Assembly: GCA_963807355.1 (NCBI GenBank)
Contig: CAWEBX010000014.1
Span: 46,696 to 110,695 of the forward strand
Direction of reading: 5' to 3'
Source of the DNA: Nitrobacter sp963807355
GTDB lineage: Bacteria > Pseudomonadota > Alphaproteobacteria > Rhizobiales > Xanthobacteraceae
DNA: 64,000 nt
Shown here in pieces: positions 49,116 through 59,578 of the stretch. Below the pieces are notes generated by a model. That model was not told the DNA's origin, made no database searches, and saw only the letters and a program-made list of their open reading frames with translations. A program made the translations under genes and the position numbers. Numbering within the stretch: position 1 is the first letter of the stretch; the number at the start of each line of letters is the position of its first letter.

Positions 49116-49694
49116 CTATTCTGTCGGCGCAATGCTCGGCGCGAGAATGGCTTCAAGGTGTTCGGGACGATCCTGGTTGACCGTTGCGAGATATTCATCG
49201 GCGACGTGACGCAGTTTCCGGTTGATCTCCTTTGCCATGGCCTCGGTGCCGGGGCTGGCGTGCTCGCGCACGATCGCCTGGATCGCGTTGATGTGATAAG
49301 CGATCAACTCCGCAGGTACCCGGTCAAGATACGGCGAATGTTCGATGATGCGGCAGAGGCTTTCGGCACCGGCGGCGGCGGCGGGATACTCGAAGGTTGC
49401 GGCGTCGCCTTTGATGTCGTGCGCGGCGCGAAACAGTTCGTCACGGGTGGCCGGCGTGAATCCGTTCTTGAGAATGGCCGCGTGGGCCACGACAAGGCGG
49501 TCACACTCGATCGCCATCCACTTGGAGAATTCGTCCGAAAGCCCCGCCAGGGCCTTTTCGGCAAGCGCGATCGGGTCGTCTAAATTTTTCTCGTCGATAA
49601 GACGAACTACGTTACGCAGCCGATTGGGCGGGGTGATAACGTGATGGTCGGCGAATGCCTGGATCGTCAGTTCGGCGGGATCTTTCTTCTGCAT
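49116..49694 (-). CDS. Histidine phosphotransfer (HPt) protein
   Basis: A 192-residue protein: MQKKDPAELTIQAFADHHVI, a helix, AGLSDEFSKWMAIECDRLVV and LFRAAHDIKGDAATFEYPAA. The last is the HPt motif, with the phosphorylatable His in HDIKGDA. It is a four-helix bundle with extra N-terminal and C-terminal helices. The response regulator gene 49706-50251 lies 11 bp upstream on the same strand, so the pair may form a phosphorelay. Rhizobial HPt proteins of this type occur near chemotaxis or cell-cycle genes. Intact. Confidence 0.8.
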   Translation of the reverse strand: MQKKDPAELTIQAFADHHVITPPNRLRNVVRLIDEKNLDDPIALAEKALAGLSDEFSKWMAIECDRLVVAHAAILKNGFTPATRDELFRAAHDIKGDAATFEYPAAAAGAESLCRIIEHSPYLDRVPAELIAYHINAIQAIVREHASPGTEAMAKEINRKLRHVADEYLATVNQDRPEHLEAILAPSIAPTE

Positions 49695-49705
49695 CGCCGT
49701 GCCTT

Positions 49706-50251
49706 TTAGCCCGGGGCTCGCGCCTTATCCAGCAGCGATGGCTGCGGGATGACGTCGGGCTCCTTGGTGCCGCGGCGCTCGGGGCCAATATAGCCGTTGC
49801 TGGTATTGCGCCGGCGGTCCGGACCGAAATAATTTTTGGTCTTGATGAAAGGGCGTGGCGAGACCACGACGTTCAGGATTCGTTGATAGAGCCCCTTGGC
49901 TGAAATCGGTTTCGCCAGGAATTCGGTGACGCCAGCATCGCGCGCGACCGTGACGCGCCGCTTCTCCGAGTGTCCGGTCAGCATGATGATCGGGGCGAAC
50001 GGGTTTCCCTTCGAGTCCGGCTGGCGGATCATTTGCGTAAGCTCGATGCCGTCGAAGATCGGCATCGCCCAGTCGACGATGACGATGTCCGGTACATAGT
50101 GAGTAAACATTTCGAGGGCGGTGGCGCCGTCCTCGGCCTCGTAGACTTCGCGCGCGCCAAACGAATGCAGCAGCGTGCGCAGAATGCGGCGCATGTGTGC
50201 GTTGTCATCGCAGACGAGAAACCGCAGCTTGTTGAAGTCAATGCCGTACAT
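49706..50251 (-). CDS. CheY-like response regulator
   Basis: A 181-residue protein with one REC domain (residues 8-130): RFLVCDDNAHMRRILRTLLH (acidic pair DD), VPDIVIVDWAMPIFDGIELT (phosphorylatable Asp), PIIMLTGHSEKRRVTVA and TEFLAKPISAKGLYQRIL (conserved Lys). The 50-residue tail has two GPDRRR/GPERRG motifs (YFGPDRRRNTSNGYIGPERR), found in a rhizobial subgroup of response regulators. No DNA-binding output domain. Partner of the HPt gene downstream. Confidence 0.85.
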   Translation of the reverse strand: MYGIDFNKLRFLVCDDNAHMRRILRTLLHSFGAREVYEAEDGATALEMFTHYVPDIVIVDWAMPIFDGIELTQMIRQPDSKGNPFAPIIMLTGHSEKRRVTVARDAGVTEFLAKPISAKGLYQRILNVVVSPRPFIKTKNYFGPDRRRNTSNGYIGPERRGTKEPDVIPQPSLLDKARAPG

Positions 50252-50453
50252 GATGCGGGCCCGGTATACTTGCCGTTAACTATATGCCACCGCCGTTAAC
50301 GAATGGTTGCCGTTCCTTCTGTCTCCCTCGGGGAGGCGAAGCGAGAGCAGCGAAGTTCGAGCCGGCGAGGGGCGACAAGAGATCGATCGCTTCACCAGGT
50401 TTCTCGCGTCGCTCGAAACCGTCCACTCTAAAAAGGAGGGAGAGGGAAGGGAC

Positions 50454-51234
50454 TCAGTATCCAAACTGCTCTCTGAGGATTCGTTCCTCGAGGCTGTGGC
50501 CCGGGTCGAACAGCATTCGCATTGAAATCATTTTGTCCGATGAGACCTCGACGCGGCGGACGTTGCGAGCTTCATCGTGATCGGCGACGGCGGCCACCGG
50601 GCGCTTTTCGCCTTCAAGCACCTCGATTGTCACCACGGCCGTATCTGGCAACAGCGCGCCGCGCCAGCGCCGCGGACGGAAGGGACTGATCGGTGTCAGA
50701 GCGAGCAGTGCCGCGTTGATCGGCAGGATCGGTCCCTGCGCCGACAGGTTATAGGCGGTCGATCCGGCCGGCGTGGCAACCAATACACCGTCGGCGACAA
50801 GTTCGGCCATGCGCTCGCGCTCGTCGATTAGGATGCGCAGCCGCGCTGCCTGGTGAGTCTCGGCGAAATACCGATACTTCATTGATGGCGTGATGAATGT
50901 GAATCGTGCCATGAATATCGGTCGCGCGCATCAACAGCGGATGGATAACGGTGTCGGTCGCGGCAGCGAGGCGCGCCTGGAGATCATGCCGGCTGTATTC
51001 GTTCATCAGAAATCCAACCGTGCCGCGATGCATCCCGTAGATCGGCTTTCCCGACCGCATGTTCCGCTGCAGTGTTTGCAGCATCAACCCATCGCCGCCG
51101 AGCGCAACCAGCACATCGGCGTCCGCGGGATCGCGATTGCCATAGGTCTCCACCAACTCTGTCAGCGCCTGCTGGGCTTCTGGACTTGCGCCCGCGACAA
51201 AAGCGATCCGGCTATAGGACTGGGGTGAGGGCAT
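50454..51234 (-). CDS. nadK: NAD kinase (one frame shift)
   Basis: The front frame has MPSPQSYSRIAFVAGASPEA, ADVLVALGGDGLMLQTLQRN (GGDG motif), YGMHRGTVGFLMNEY and HIHHAINEVS. An extra C near 50866 shifts the frame, and ETHQAARLRILIDERERMAE, DGVLVATPAGSTAYNLSAQG (NAD-binding) and PRRWRGALLPDTAVVTIEVL follow to the stop at 50454. Joined length is about 259 residues, normal for the family. NadK makes NADP and is essential in nearly all bacteria, so the break is almost surely a sequence error. Confidence 0.9.
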
Positions 51235-51533
51235 GATGGTTCGCAGGCTTCCGCAGCTGCCGTCGGCGTGTTGTTTCCGGTCGCGCCGGCTATCGAAGAG
51301 GTACTTAACCGCGCTTTGCGGTCGTGTGTCGAGGCCCGGGTCAGTCCATGGTTAGCGGGAAAGGACAAGGCTCCGCCGGTCGCGCTTATGACCAACTGTT
51401 CATCAAGGTGAACAGAGGCCGCCATCGCGCTTCAGCGTGCGTTCAGCCACGCGCTTTCATGATGGGGTCTTATCGAAGAGCCCGGCCATCCGGCCGGCGA
51501 TCTCAGCGATCCACGCTCCAAGGAGACCAATCG

Positions 51534-51737
51534 ATGTTCAAGACGATTTCGGCCGCACTGCTCGCGGCTTCCGTGTTTGTTGCGCCCGCGATGGCCGGCA
51601 CCTCCCGCACGGGCCAGGCCCCGGCGGCCAAGACGGCGACCATCAACTCGAAAGTGCTGAACGCCAACGCCAAGGCCAAGGCGAAATCTCATCACCATCG
51701 TGCTCACCATCATCATCGCGCTCCCAAGCAGAGCTAA
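51534..51737 (+). CDS. Small secreted His-rich protein
   Basis: A 67-residue protein from ATG 51534 (aaggagacc upstream): signal peptide MFKTISAALLAASVFVAPAM (cut after AMA), an Ala/Lys-rich middle (VLNANAKAKAKSHHHRAHHH) and a C-terminal His-rich tail with seven His in twelve residues. It might bind metal in the periplasm, but the family has no known function. Well conserved in Bradyrhizobium. Intact. Confidence 0.7.
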   Translation: MFKTISAALLAASVFVAPAMAGTSRTGQAPAAKTATINSKVLNANAKAKAKSHHHRAHHHHRAPKQS

Positions 51738-51905
51738 TTCGGTCACGAGGTGCGATCAGGGCTTGCGGCGATCGCTTTGGCTGCCGCAAGCCTCGATTCG
51801 TCGCAACCCGAACTTTTGCGCGGATAAGCGAAATACGAATTTGTTTTCGGCAGCGGACGGTTTAGTCCTTTCAGGAGAAATACAAACCGGAAAGACGGAC
51901 GGACG

Positions 51906-52340
51906 TTGGGGGCATCTTTAAAATTCCTGGCGATCGTGATGCTGGCGGCATCGCTCGCGGCCTGCATGACCGACAGCGAGCAGGGCGGTGGGCAGGGCGG
52001 CCTCGTCTATACCGATGATCGCGGGGTGGCCAATCAACCATTTCCGGCCGATTATCGCGCTCAATTGCTGGCGTTTCTCAGAACCTACGTCAACAATCCC
52101 GTCGGTATTCGGGACGCCGCGATGGCCGAACCGGCACAGCGCACCGTCGGTGGCCGACTGCGTTATGTGAGTTGCCTGCGCTATAACGCCCGAGAGATCG
52201 ACGGCAGTTATCGGGGTGTGGTGCAGCGCGCGGTCGTGTATGTCGATGCGCGGCTCGATCGCATGATAGAGAAGGTTGATGACATCTGTGCGGGCGCGGT
52301 CTACGCGCCGTTCCCGGAGCTCGAGAAGCTGACGCGCTGA
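51906..52340 (+). CDS. Lipoprotein of unknown function
   Basis: A 144-residue protein starting at TTG 51906. Signal KFLAIVMLAASLAACMTDSE has a lipobox (SLAAC), and the mature part has RAQLLAFLRTYVNNPVGIRD, EPAQRTVGGRLRYVSCLRYN and AVVYVDARLDRMIEKVDDIC. Two Cys are conserved in the C-terminal half. Typical of small rhizobial lipoproteins. Intact. Confidence 0.7.
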   Translation: MGASLKFLAIVMLAASLAACMTDSEQGGGQGGLVYTDDRGVANQPFPADYRAQLLAFLRTYVNNPVGIRDAAMAEPAQRTVGGRLRYVSCLRYNAREIDGSYRGVVQRAVVYVDARLDRMIEKVDDICAGAVYAPFPELEKLTR

Positions 52341-52599
52341 GCCACCGGAGGGGCTGGGCTTCGGGTCTCAAATCAGTTGATCACATTTTGATGAGTCTGG
52401 AGCCCTTAGGCCAGCGGGGATTTGTGGTGGAACCGCGGCAAACGAGGGCCCTGTTTTTCCGGGCGACAGTTCCTACATAGGAACAGCGTTGTGGTGCGCC
52501 GACGTCGCTGTTGTGCAGCCCGGCAACCAAATTCGCGCCACGTTGTTTGACCATGGTGAACGAACGATGGTGGTAATCCAATGAGAGGGGAAACCCATC

Positions 52600-53307
52600 A
52601 TGAAAATCTTGCTTACTGTCGCTGCCGTTGCAGCCGTCGCCGCACCAGCATTTGCGGCTGACCTTCAGCCGCGACCCTATACCAAGGCGCCACTGCCCTC
52701 TACGCCGCCTCAGGCTGTCTACAACTGGACTGGCTTCTACGTCGGCGGCCATCTCGGTGGTGCGTTCGGCGGCGGCCTGGGGGGAGGCGACGGTCGTTTC
52801 CTCGGAGGCGTGCAGGGCGGTGCCGACTACCAGTTCGCGAACCAATGGGTGCTCGGCATCGAGGCCCAATATAGCTGGCTCGCCAACTACAGAGGAGATG
52901 TGGTCTTCCCTGGCGGCAGTGTTGTGACTGGTGGTAACCCCGGCCTGGGCTCAGTGACCGGTCGGCTCGGCTATGCCTGGGGGCCGGCCCTTCTGTATGC
53001 GAAGGGCGGCTATGCGTTCAGGGACAGCACGCTGGGTGTCTCCAACGCGGCCGGGGTGCCGCAGGCTTTCACAACCAATGGAAATCGGGACGGTGGTTAC
53101 ACTGTCGGTGCAGGTCTCGAATATATGTTCGCGCCGAACTGGTCCGCTAAGGCGGAGTACCAGTATTACAACTTCGGCAAGACGACATTCGGCGCGGGTT
53201 CGCCGGCTGATGTTGTCGGAGCGAGCTTCCGCAACGACGAGCATACCGTCAAGGCCGGCGTGAACTATCGCTTTGGCTGGGGCGGACCGGCGGTCCCTCA
53301 TTACTGA
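52600..53307 (+). CDS. Omp25/31-type outer membrane beta-barrel porin
   Basis: A 235-residue protein with a signal peptide (MKILLTVAAVAAVAAPAFAA). An N-terminal Pro-rich linker leads to the beta-barrel: YNWTGFYVGGHLGGAFGGGL, VQGGADYQFANQWVLGIEAQ, VTGRLGYAWGPALLYAKGGY, YTVGAGLEYMFAPNWSAKAE and HTVKAGVNYRFGW with a terminal aromatic residue. These porins of rhizobia (Omp25/RopB-like) are major outer-membrane proteins. A rho-independent terminator follows at 53344. Intact. Confidence 0.9.
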   Translation: MKILLTVAAVAAVAAPAFAADLQPRPYTKAPLPSTPPQAVYNWTGFYVGGHLGGAFGGGLGGGDGRFLGGVQGGADYQFANQWVLGIEAQYSWLANYRGDVVFPGGSVVTGGNPGLGSVTGRLGYAWGPALLYAKGGYAFRDSTLGVSNAAGVPQAFTTNGNRDGGYTVGAGLEYMFAPNWSAKAEYQYYNFGKTTFGAGSPADVVGASFRNDEHTVKAGVNYRFGWGGPAVPHY

Positions 53308-53343
53308 GATCGCCTGCAGATCGTCCGACACGGATTGAATGGC

Positions 53344-53369
53344 AAAGGCCGGCTTCGCCGGCCTTTTTT
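53344..53369 (+). terminator. Rho-independent terminator of the porin gene
   Basis: Ten-base arms aaaggccggc / gccggccttt around a three-base loop (53344-53366), then TTT. A strong terminator after the porin stop at 53307. Confidence 0.85.
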
Positions 53370-53475
53370 AGTTGCGTATGATGCGATCTGCTGTTCGGCT
53401 GCGGATCAAATGCGGTCGACCCATTTCGCGGTGCGTAATCCATAGTCGCGGGCGCGCGTCATCTTAAAGCAACCA

Positions 53476-55934
53476 TCACCACTTGTAGGAGAGGCTTCCC
53501 GTGATGCGACGCCGGTCGCCGTAGTAGCATGAAGTAAAACCGCCACAGCCTGCGACATAAGCGGTGTCGGCGACGTTCATAACGTTGATAGCTGCGCGCC
53601 AGTTACTCGCCCATTCGTAGTGAACGGCAAGATCGCCCAGTACCACGGACGGCACTGCAATAAGATTGGTGACGTCGGCGAAAGATGAGCCGACATAGCG
53701 TACGCCGCCGCCGAGACCAAAGCCGTCCAGCGAGCCTTCCCGGAACGTGTAGTCCGTCCATAACGAAGCAATCTGCCGCGGGACGGTGGTCGGAACCTTA
53801 CCGATCAAGGTCGGATCGAGATCCTTGCTGATGAATAGGTCGTAGTTGGTATAGCTCGCAACCACTTTGAAATCGCGGGTGATATTTGCCACGGCTTCCA
53901 GCTCGAGGCCGCGCGACGTCACCTCGCCGTTCTGTCTCTGGAAAGTCGGATTGATCGGGTCGACAGTCAGGGCATTCTGGCGTTTGAGGTCGAACAAAGC
54001 GATGCCGAACCGCGCGTTCAGACCAGAGGGCTGATACTTCAAGCCGACTTCAGTCTGCACACCGGTTTCGGGTAGGAGCAAATTACCGGCGGCATTGATG
54101 ATTACGATCGGGTTGTAGCTCGTTGCGTAAGAAACATAGGGTGCAACGCCATTGTCAAAGTTGTAGATCAGGCCGGCGCGGCCGGAAAACTTGCTGTCCT
54201 GTCGGGTTAAAGTAAATAGGTCGGTATAGACCTGCTTTACCCAGTCGTTGCGGCCCGACAGGACTAGCGTCAAACGATCCCACTTGACCTGGTCCTGCAG
54301 GTAGAGGCCGGCCTGCTTTTGTGTCACACGGCCGTCCCGATAAAGCGGGCCGTCGAAGGGCGGGTTAACGCCATACACCGGATTGAGGACGTTCAGATCG
54401 GTAGCGGGCCCCATACCCTGTTTGTCGTCGAGCGCATAATGTTTTAAGTCAAGACCCATCACCGCGGTATGCCGGAATGGACCCGTCGCGAAGCGATACT
54501 CAAACTGATTGTCCTGACTGAGTTGAGTCGCATTATTGCGGGCGATGAAGGTGCCCCGCGCGATGTCGGCTGCGGCCGGAGTGGTCGCGTAGCCAAACCC
54601 GATTATGCCGTTATAGTCAGCAACGACATTCGCAACGCGCCCATTCTGGCGGAACGTCGCGTTGTCCGAGAGATGCTTCTCGAATTGATAGGTGACCATT
54701 TTTTGCTGCCTGCTGTAGTCGCCAACAGAGGGGTCACCGATGAACAGGTTCGTCGGTATCCGGCCGAACGGAGCGTCTGTCACGGTTCCGATATAAGGCA
54801 GAAAGCCTTGCACCTTGGTCCTGTTCTGGGATGCCATGGCGAGCACCGTAAGCCGCGTGTCCACATCGGGTAGCCAGGTCACGGACGGCGCGATGAAATA
54901 GTTGTCGTCGTTGACGAAGTTCGTCTGTGTGCCGCCGCGATTGACCTGGCCGACGATCCTGTAGAGAATCTTGCCGGATCCCGGCTCGATCGTCGTGACA
55001 GGACCGCCGAAGTCGAACTGCGTGTAAGCGTTGCCGAAATTGTTGACGCCGGCCTCGATAAAGCCAATGCGCTCGGCGGGAGGCGCCTTGCTTACGGCGT
55101 TGACCAGTCCGCCCGGCGCCGATCCGCCGTACAAAATTGCCGATGGGCCGCGCAGCACTTCGACGCGCTCAAGATTGAACGGCTGCAGTTTCCAGCCGGT
55201 AAAAGTAGAACTGTAAAGCTGCAGGTTATCGAGAAAAAGCAAGTCGTTCTGCGCAAAAAATCCGCGGATAACGAACCAGTCATCGCCATGATCCTGCCCA
55301 TACTGGGCAGCAACGACTCCCGGCGTGTAGCGCAGGGTATCATCGAACTTCGAAACGATTTTCTGGTCGCGGATTTGCTCGGCCCCAATGACTGAGATCG
55401 ACTGCGGCACCTCGATCAACGGCGTATCGGTTTTGGTGGCTGTTGCGCTGCGGTTTGCAACGTAACCCTGCACCGGCCCCCGCGCGGTCTCGCCCTGTAC
55501 GTCGATGGTATCGAGCGAAATCGCTCCGGCCGGCGCCGCGCCGCCGGCCGCTGACGGCGAGACGATCGTGATCGCGTTTGGACTGGTCGCCCGCGCGACG
55601 AGGCCGGTTCCGCTAAGGATCGTCGACAACGCCTGGTTAGCAGTCAGCTCACCGTGGGCACCGCCCGTCGTTTTGCCCCGCGCGATCGACGCATCGACAA
55701 CACCTGCATTCCGGTCTGGGCGGCCAGCCGATTCAAGGCCGTCGTCAGCGGGCCGGCAGGAATGGACATGGTCCGCGCCACGGACGCAGGCGCATTCTGA
55801 GCAACTGCCGGTACGACGAAACCAGTTGCAAGCAGCGTCGTCCCCAACAGGAGTGATCGAGCCCGCCTCAAAATCTGTGATTGCCGCCGCTGCCCCGTTG
55901 TTTCCCCCGCCATCGAACTCGTCCCCAAAATCAT
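53476..55934 (-). CDS. TonB-dependent siderophore receptor with STN signalling domain (one frame shift)
   Basis: The start MILGTSSMAGETTGQRRQSQ at 55934 leads to a signal peptide and an STN domain (TMSIPAGPLTTALNRLAAQT). An indel near 55690 shifts the frame, and VVDASIARGKTTGGAHGELT with ALSTILSGTGLVARATSPNA completes the STN. Then follow the plug domain (TDTPLIEVPQSISVIGAEQI, ERVEVLRGPSAILYGGSAPG) and the barrel with GSSFADVTNLI and the end RRRITGSLSYKW. About 818 residues in all. STN domains talk to FecR, so the operon senses its own substrate. The receptor is probably a ferric-siderophore transporter of the FpvA/FecA class. Confidence 0.9.
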
Positions 55935-56106
55935 GCCGCTCCGCCGGGATGGCGGACAGTCAGCCTTTCAATGGAGTGACGAACGAAGGGAACGCTTTGG
56001 GATTCCGGACGATGAGGAAGTAACTTGGAAGGTTTCAAGTATCGATGGAGCGCCTTGTGACGTCAGTGACGTCAAGCCCGTGTGTGACGATGGGAAGGAT
56101 GGATTT

Positions 56107-57067
56107 TCAGCCCCGCAGCACGATCAGCGGACCCATCCGGATCACGCTAAGTCCCAGAGACTCGCGCAAGAGCGCGAGCGCCGCATCGGTATCGGTGACG
56201 GTAAATGTACCGCTGACGCGGCGTGCGGCGAGGTCCGAATTCGATATGATGATACGCCCCGCAAAATGGCGACCTATCTCTGTCACAACGTCGGCCAACA
56301 GCGCATTGTCAACCACGAGTTGGCCCCGGCGCCACGCCAGCGCGGTATGAGTGTCGGCCTGCCGGACATCCTTCACCCTGCCGTCACGGTCATATACGGC
56401 CTGCTGACCCTCGTTCACCCGGACCGCAGGGTCGGCGTGCGCATGAGGGGTGACCGATACAGCATGTTCGGTCACCGTCACTTCCGTTGAGTTCGGATCC
56501 AGCCGGACATCGAAGGCCGTCCCGAGCGCGGTCGTCAGCCCGCCGTTCGCCTCGACAACAAACGGACGATTTGTATCCTTCGCAACCTGGAAGAATGCCT
56601 GACCGCGCAGCAATGTTACCGCGCGAGTTTCTGCTGTAAATCGGTAGGAGATGGCGGAAAAGGCATTGAGCTGAATGGTGGTGCCGTCCGCCAGTTCAAT
56701 GGTCGGCATTTCTCCCGTGCCCGACCTCGCGTTGGCCAGAAGCCGCATCGGGCCGTCGGAATAGACGAAGGCGCCGCCGGCGAGCGCCGCGCCGAGAATC
56801 GCAACCGCAAGCGTCTTGGCGACACGCGGGCGCGGCTTGACCTTGAAATTCCGCAGAGCCGGATCGTTCAAAATGACCGTGCGCGCTTCGCCCATCAGCC
56901 GCTCGGCCGCCTCGTACGCCGTTCTGTTCTCCTGGCCTCGGTCGAGCCACTCCTCAAATGCGCGACTTTCGTGTGCGCTTTGATTCATGTCACGATTTTT
57001 CAGCACCCAGGCAGCGGCTTCTTCATGTCGTTTGCGGCTTGCCTGCGCTTGATTGGTCGGTTGTCAT
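56107..57067 (-). CDS. fecR: FecR-type anti-sigma factor (start frame-shifted)
   Basis: MTTDQSSAGKPQTT at 57067 appears to be the start, one base out of phase with HEEAAAWVLKNRDMNQSAHE, RAFEEWLDRGQENRTAYEAA (DUF4880-like N-domain). Then come a membrane helix (TLAVAILGAALAGGAFVYSD) and the FecR domain: PTIELADGTTIQLNAFSAIS, VTLLRGQAFFQVAKDTNRPF and GTAFDVRLDPNSTEVTVTEH, ending GLSVIRMGPLIVL. FecR holds the ECF sigma factor and passes the signal from the receptor's STN domain. It lies between fecI and the receptor gene, the usual order. Confidence 0.85.
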
Positions 57068-57702
57068 CAGCGACTCCTGATCGCTTCTCACGCCATCATG
57101 GAGACGAGCGAGTCCTCTGAGAAGGACTACTCGGATACCGAGCAGGCGATCGAGGCAATGCGCGAGTGCCCGCCGAAGGTGTCGGTCGACCATATTTCGC
57201 GAGATATTGTGAGCTTTCGCGCGATCTGGTCGGGCTCGAGTTGGTGGAGACGGTGCAGACGAAAACGGCGCGCCGTCGCGCCGGAAGCTCCGCAATGGCC
57301 TCGCGCAACACCGTGAGGCGAGCCTCGACCTCGAGGCCATAATCAGGCGCGGCCGTTTCGGCAGGAACCGCGAGCGCCTCGACCGCTGTTCCTGAAAAAA
57401 GTGCTGCTCGAGCCGCGCCCGGCGCATGCGATCGATGCCGAGGTTGATCGCCGAGCGGCACAAGAAAGCGCATAATGAACGCGCTTGCCCTTCAGAACGT
57501 CGGGCTGTTCGGCAAGCTTGATATAGAGATCGTGGACTACATCCGAGACGAACCCGCGTGCGCAGCCGCGGCGAAGCACCGCCGCCTTGATGTCGGCGTG
57601 GTGCGCTTCGATGGCGCGATCCAGAAGGTTGTCGCTGTCAAGAATGCCGGCCGGCGCCACGCTACGATTCCTGTCTGAGTATGCAGGCATATACAGAGAC
57701 AA
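57068..57702 (-). pseudogene. fecI: FecI-type ECF sigma factor, about three frame shifts
   Basis: The start MSLYMPAYSDRNRSVAPAGI at 57702 is followed by sigma region 2 (VLRRGCARGFVSDVVHDLYI), then FLCRSAINLGIDRMRRARLE after a shift near 57470, LEVEARLTVLREAIAELPAR after one near 57405, and KLTISRNMVDRHLRRALAHC (region 4) after one near 57255. No single frame encodes a working sigma factor. If real, the receptor would lose its dedicated sigma. The end at about 57068 is uncertain. Confidence 0.75.
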
Positions 57703-57727
57703 ATAAGGTGCAGCGCAAGCTCATAAC

Positions 57728-57744
57728 TTTAGATCGCATCTAAA
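57728..57744 (-). promoter_or_regulatory. Irr/ICE-like palindrome upstream of fecI
   Basis: TTTAGAT-CGC-ATCTAAA is a perfect 7-bp inverted repeat 26 bp upstream of the fecI start at 57702. The rhizobial iron control element bound by Irr has TTTAGAA-N-TTCTAAA-type arms; the match is close but has T/A changes at the inner position. It fits an iron-regulated receptor operon. Confidence 0.5.
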
Positions 57745-57892
57745 TCAGTCCCGCATTCGAAGCGGGATCAGCTCCTCTTGGTCAAGGTCAGGCCAGGAAG
57801 TCGGTGCGGAATTTGGCTTGAATGGGGCATTATCCGCAGTAACCCACCCGCGGTTCGATGCCGCCCGTGTGCCGGATCGTAAGGGGTGAGGA

Positions 57893-59083
<1,191 letters not shown>

Positions 59084-59118
59084 CAACAAACCGTAAGCAC
59101 CAACCGAGTTAAATCTTG

Positions 59119-59180
59119 CACAAGTGCGGTAGACCGCACTTGTGGCCGGAGCAGGCGTCGTCGCCAGCATCATCGAGTGA
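59119..59180. pseudogene. Hairpin and duplicated tuf 3' end
   Basis: A perfect 11-bp hairpin (cacaagtgcgg / ccgcacttgtg, 59119-59144, TAGA loop) is followed directly by gccggagcaggcgtcgtcgc and on to gagtga at 59180, which encodes AGAGVVASIIE and a stop. This is the end of tuf again, differing at several third-codon positions from the real 3' end at 59050-59083. It is a leftover of another tuf copy, as gene conversion between tufA and tufB would leave. Confidence 0.75.
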
Positions 59181-59316
59181 GGACGCGGAGCGCCGTCAGC
59201 GTCGGCCAGAAGGGGCAGCCTCGCAGGAACTCGCGATCCGGGGATTGCTTGCCACTTGCAATCAGGGCGCCCGTCATGCTTGAAACGGCCAGGGTCTGCG
59301 GCGACGCAGCCCTCAC

Positions 59317-59392
59317 AGGAGTGTAGCTCAATTGGTAGAGCACCGGTCTCCAAAACCGGGGGTCGCAGGTTCGAGCCCTGCCACTCCTGCCA
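59317..59392 (+). tRNA. tRNA-Trp (anticodon CCA)
   Basis: A 76-base cloverleaf: acceptor aggagtg / cactcct, D-arm with agctcaattggtagagc, anticodon arm ccggt-ctccaaa-accgg (anticodon cca), T-arm cgcaggttcgagccctgc, discriminator g and encoded CCA. The position after tuf is the usual one in alphaproteobacteria, where secE would be next; here the integrase island begins instead. Confidence 0.95.
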
Positions 59393-59473
59393 GCGATTTC
59401 AATAGCTTACTAACAACCAGATGCGGCCAAAAAGCCCTTAGGGTAACAGCAGGCGCTATCCATGCGCCCAATT

Positions 59474-59545
59474 GCTCCCCTCTTTCCTGCGGGATCTCGC
59501 CCTCTCAAGGCTGAAACAGGGGTTCAATTCCCCTAGGGAGCGCCA
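59474..59545 (+). pseudogene. Degenerate tRNA-Glu (CTC)-like sequence / attachment-site remnant
   Basis: The 72-base stretch ends aggggttcaattcccct (perfect T-arm), agggagc (acceptor strand), g and CCA. It starts gctcccc, which pairs with six of the seven acceptor bases. The middle has an anticodon loop ctctcaa (CTC, Glu) in a stem with one mismatch and one G-T pair. The D-loop is too short by about five bases, so it probably cannot fold as a working tRNA. It sits 34 bp from the integrase gene, the typical place for an att site. Confidence 0.55.
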
Positions 59546-59578
59546 GCCCGGTCAAATTCATGAGTGATTTCCGTACCG

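Noticed and set aside
59119..59144. Terminator after tuf
   Set aside because: The stem is perfect, but no T-run follows; the sequence goes straight into the tuf tail remnant.
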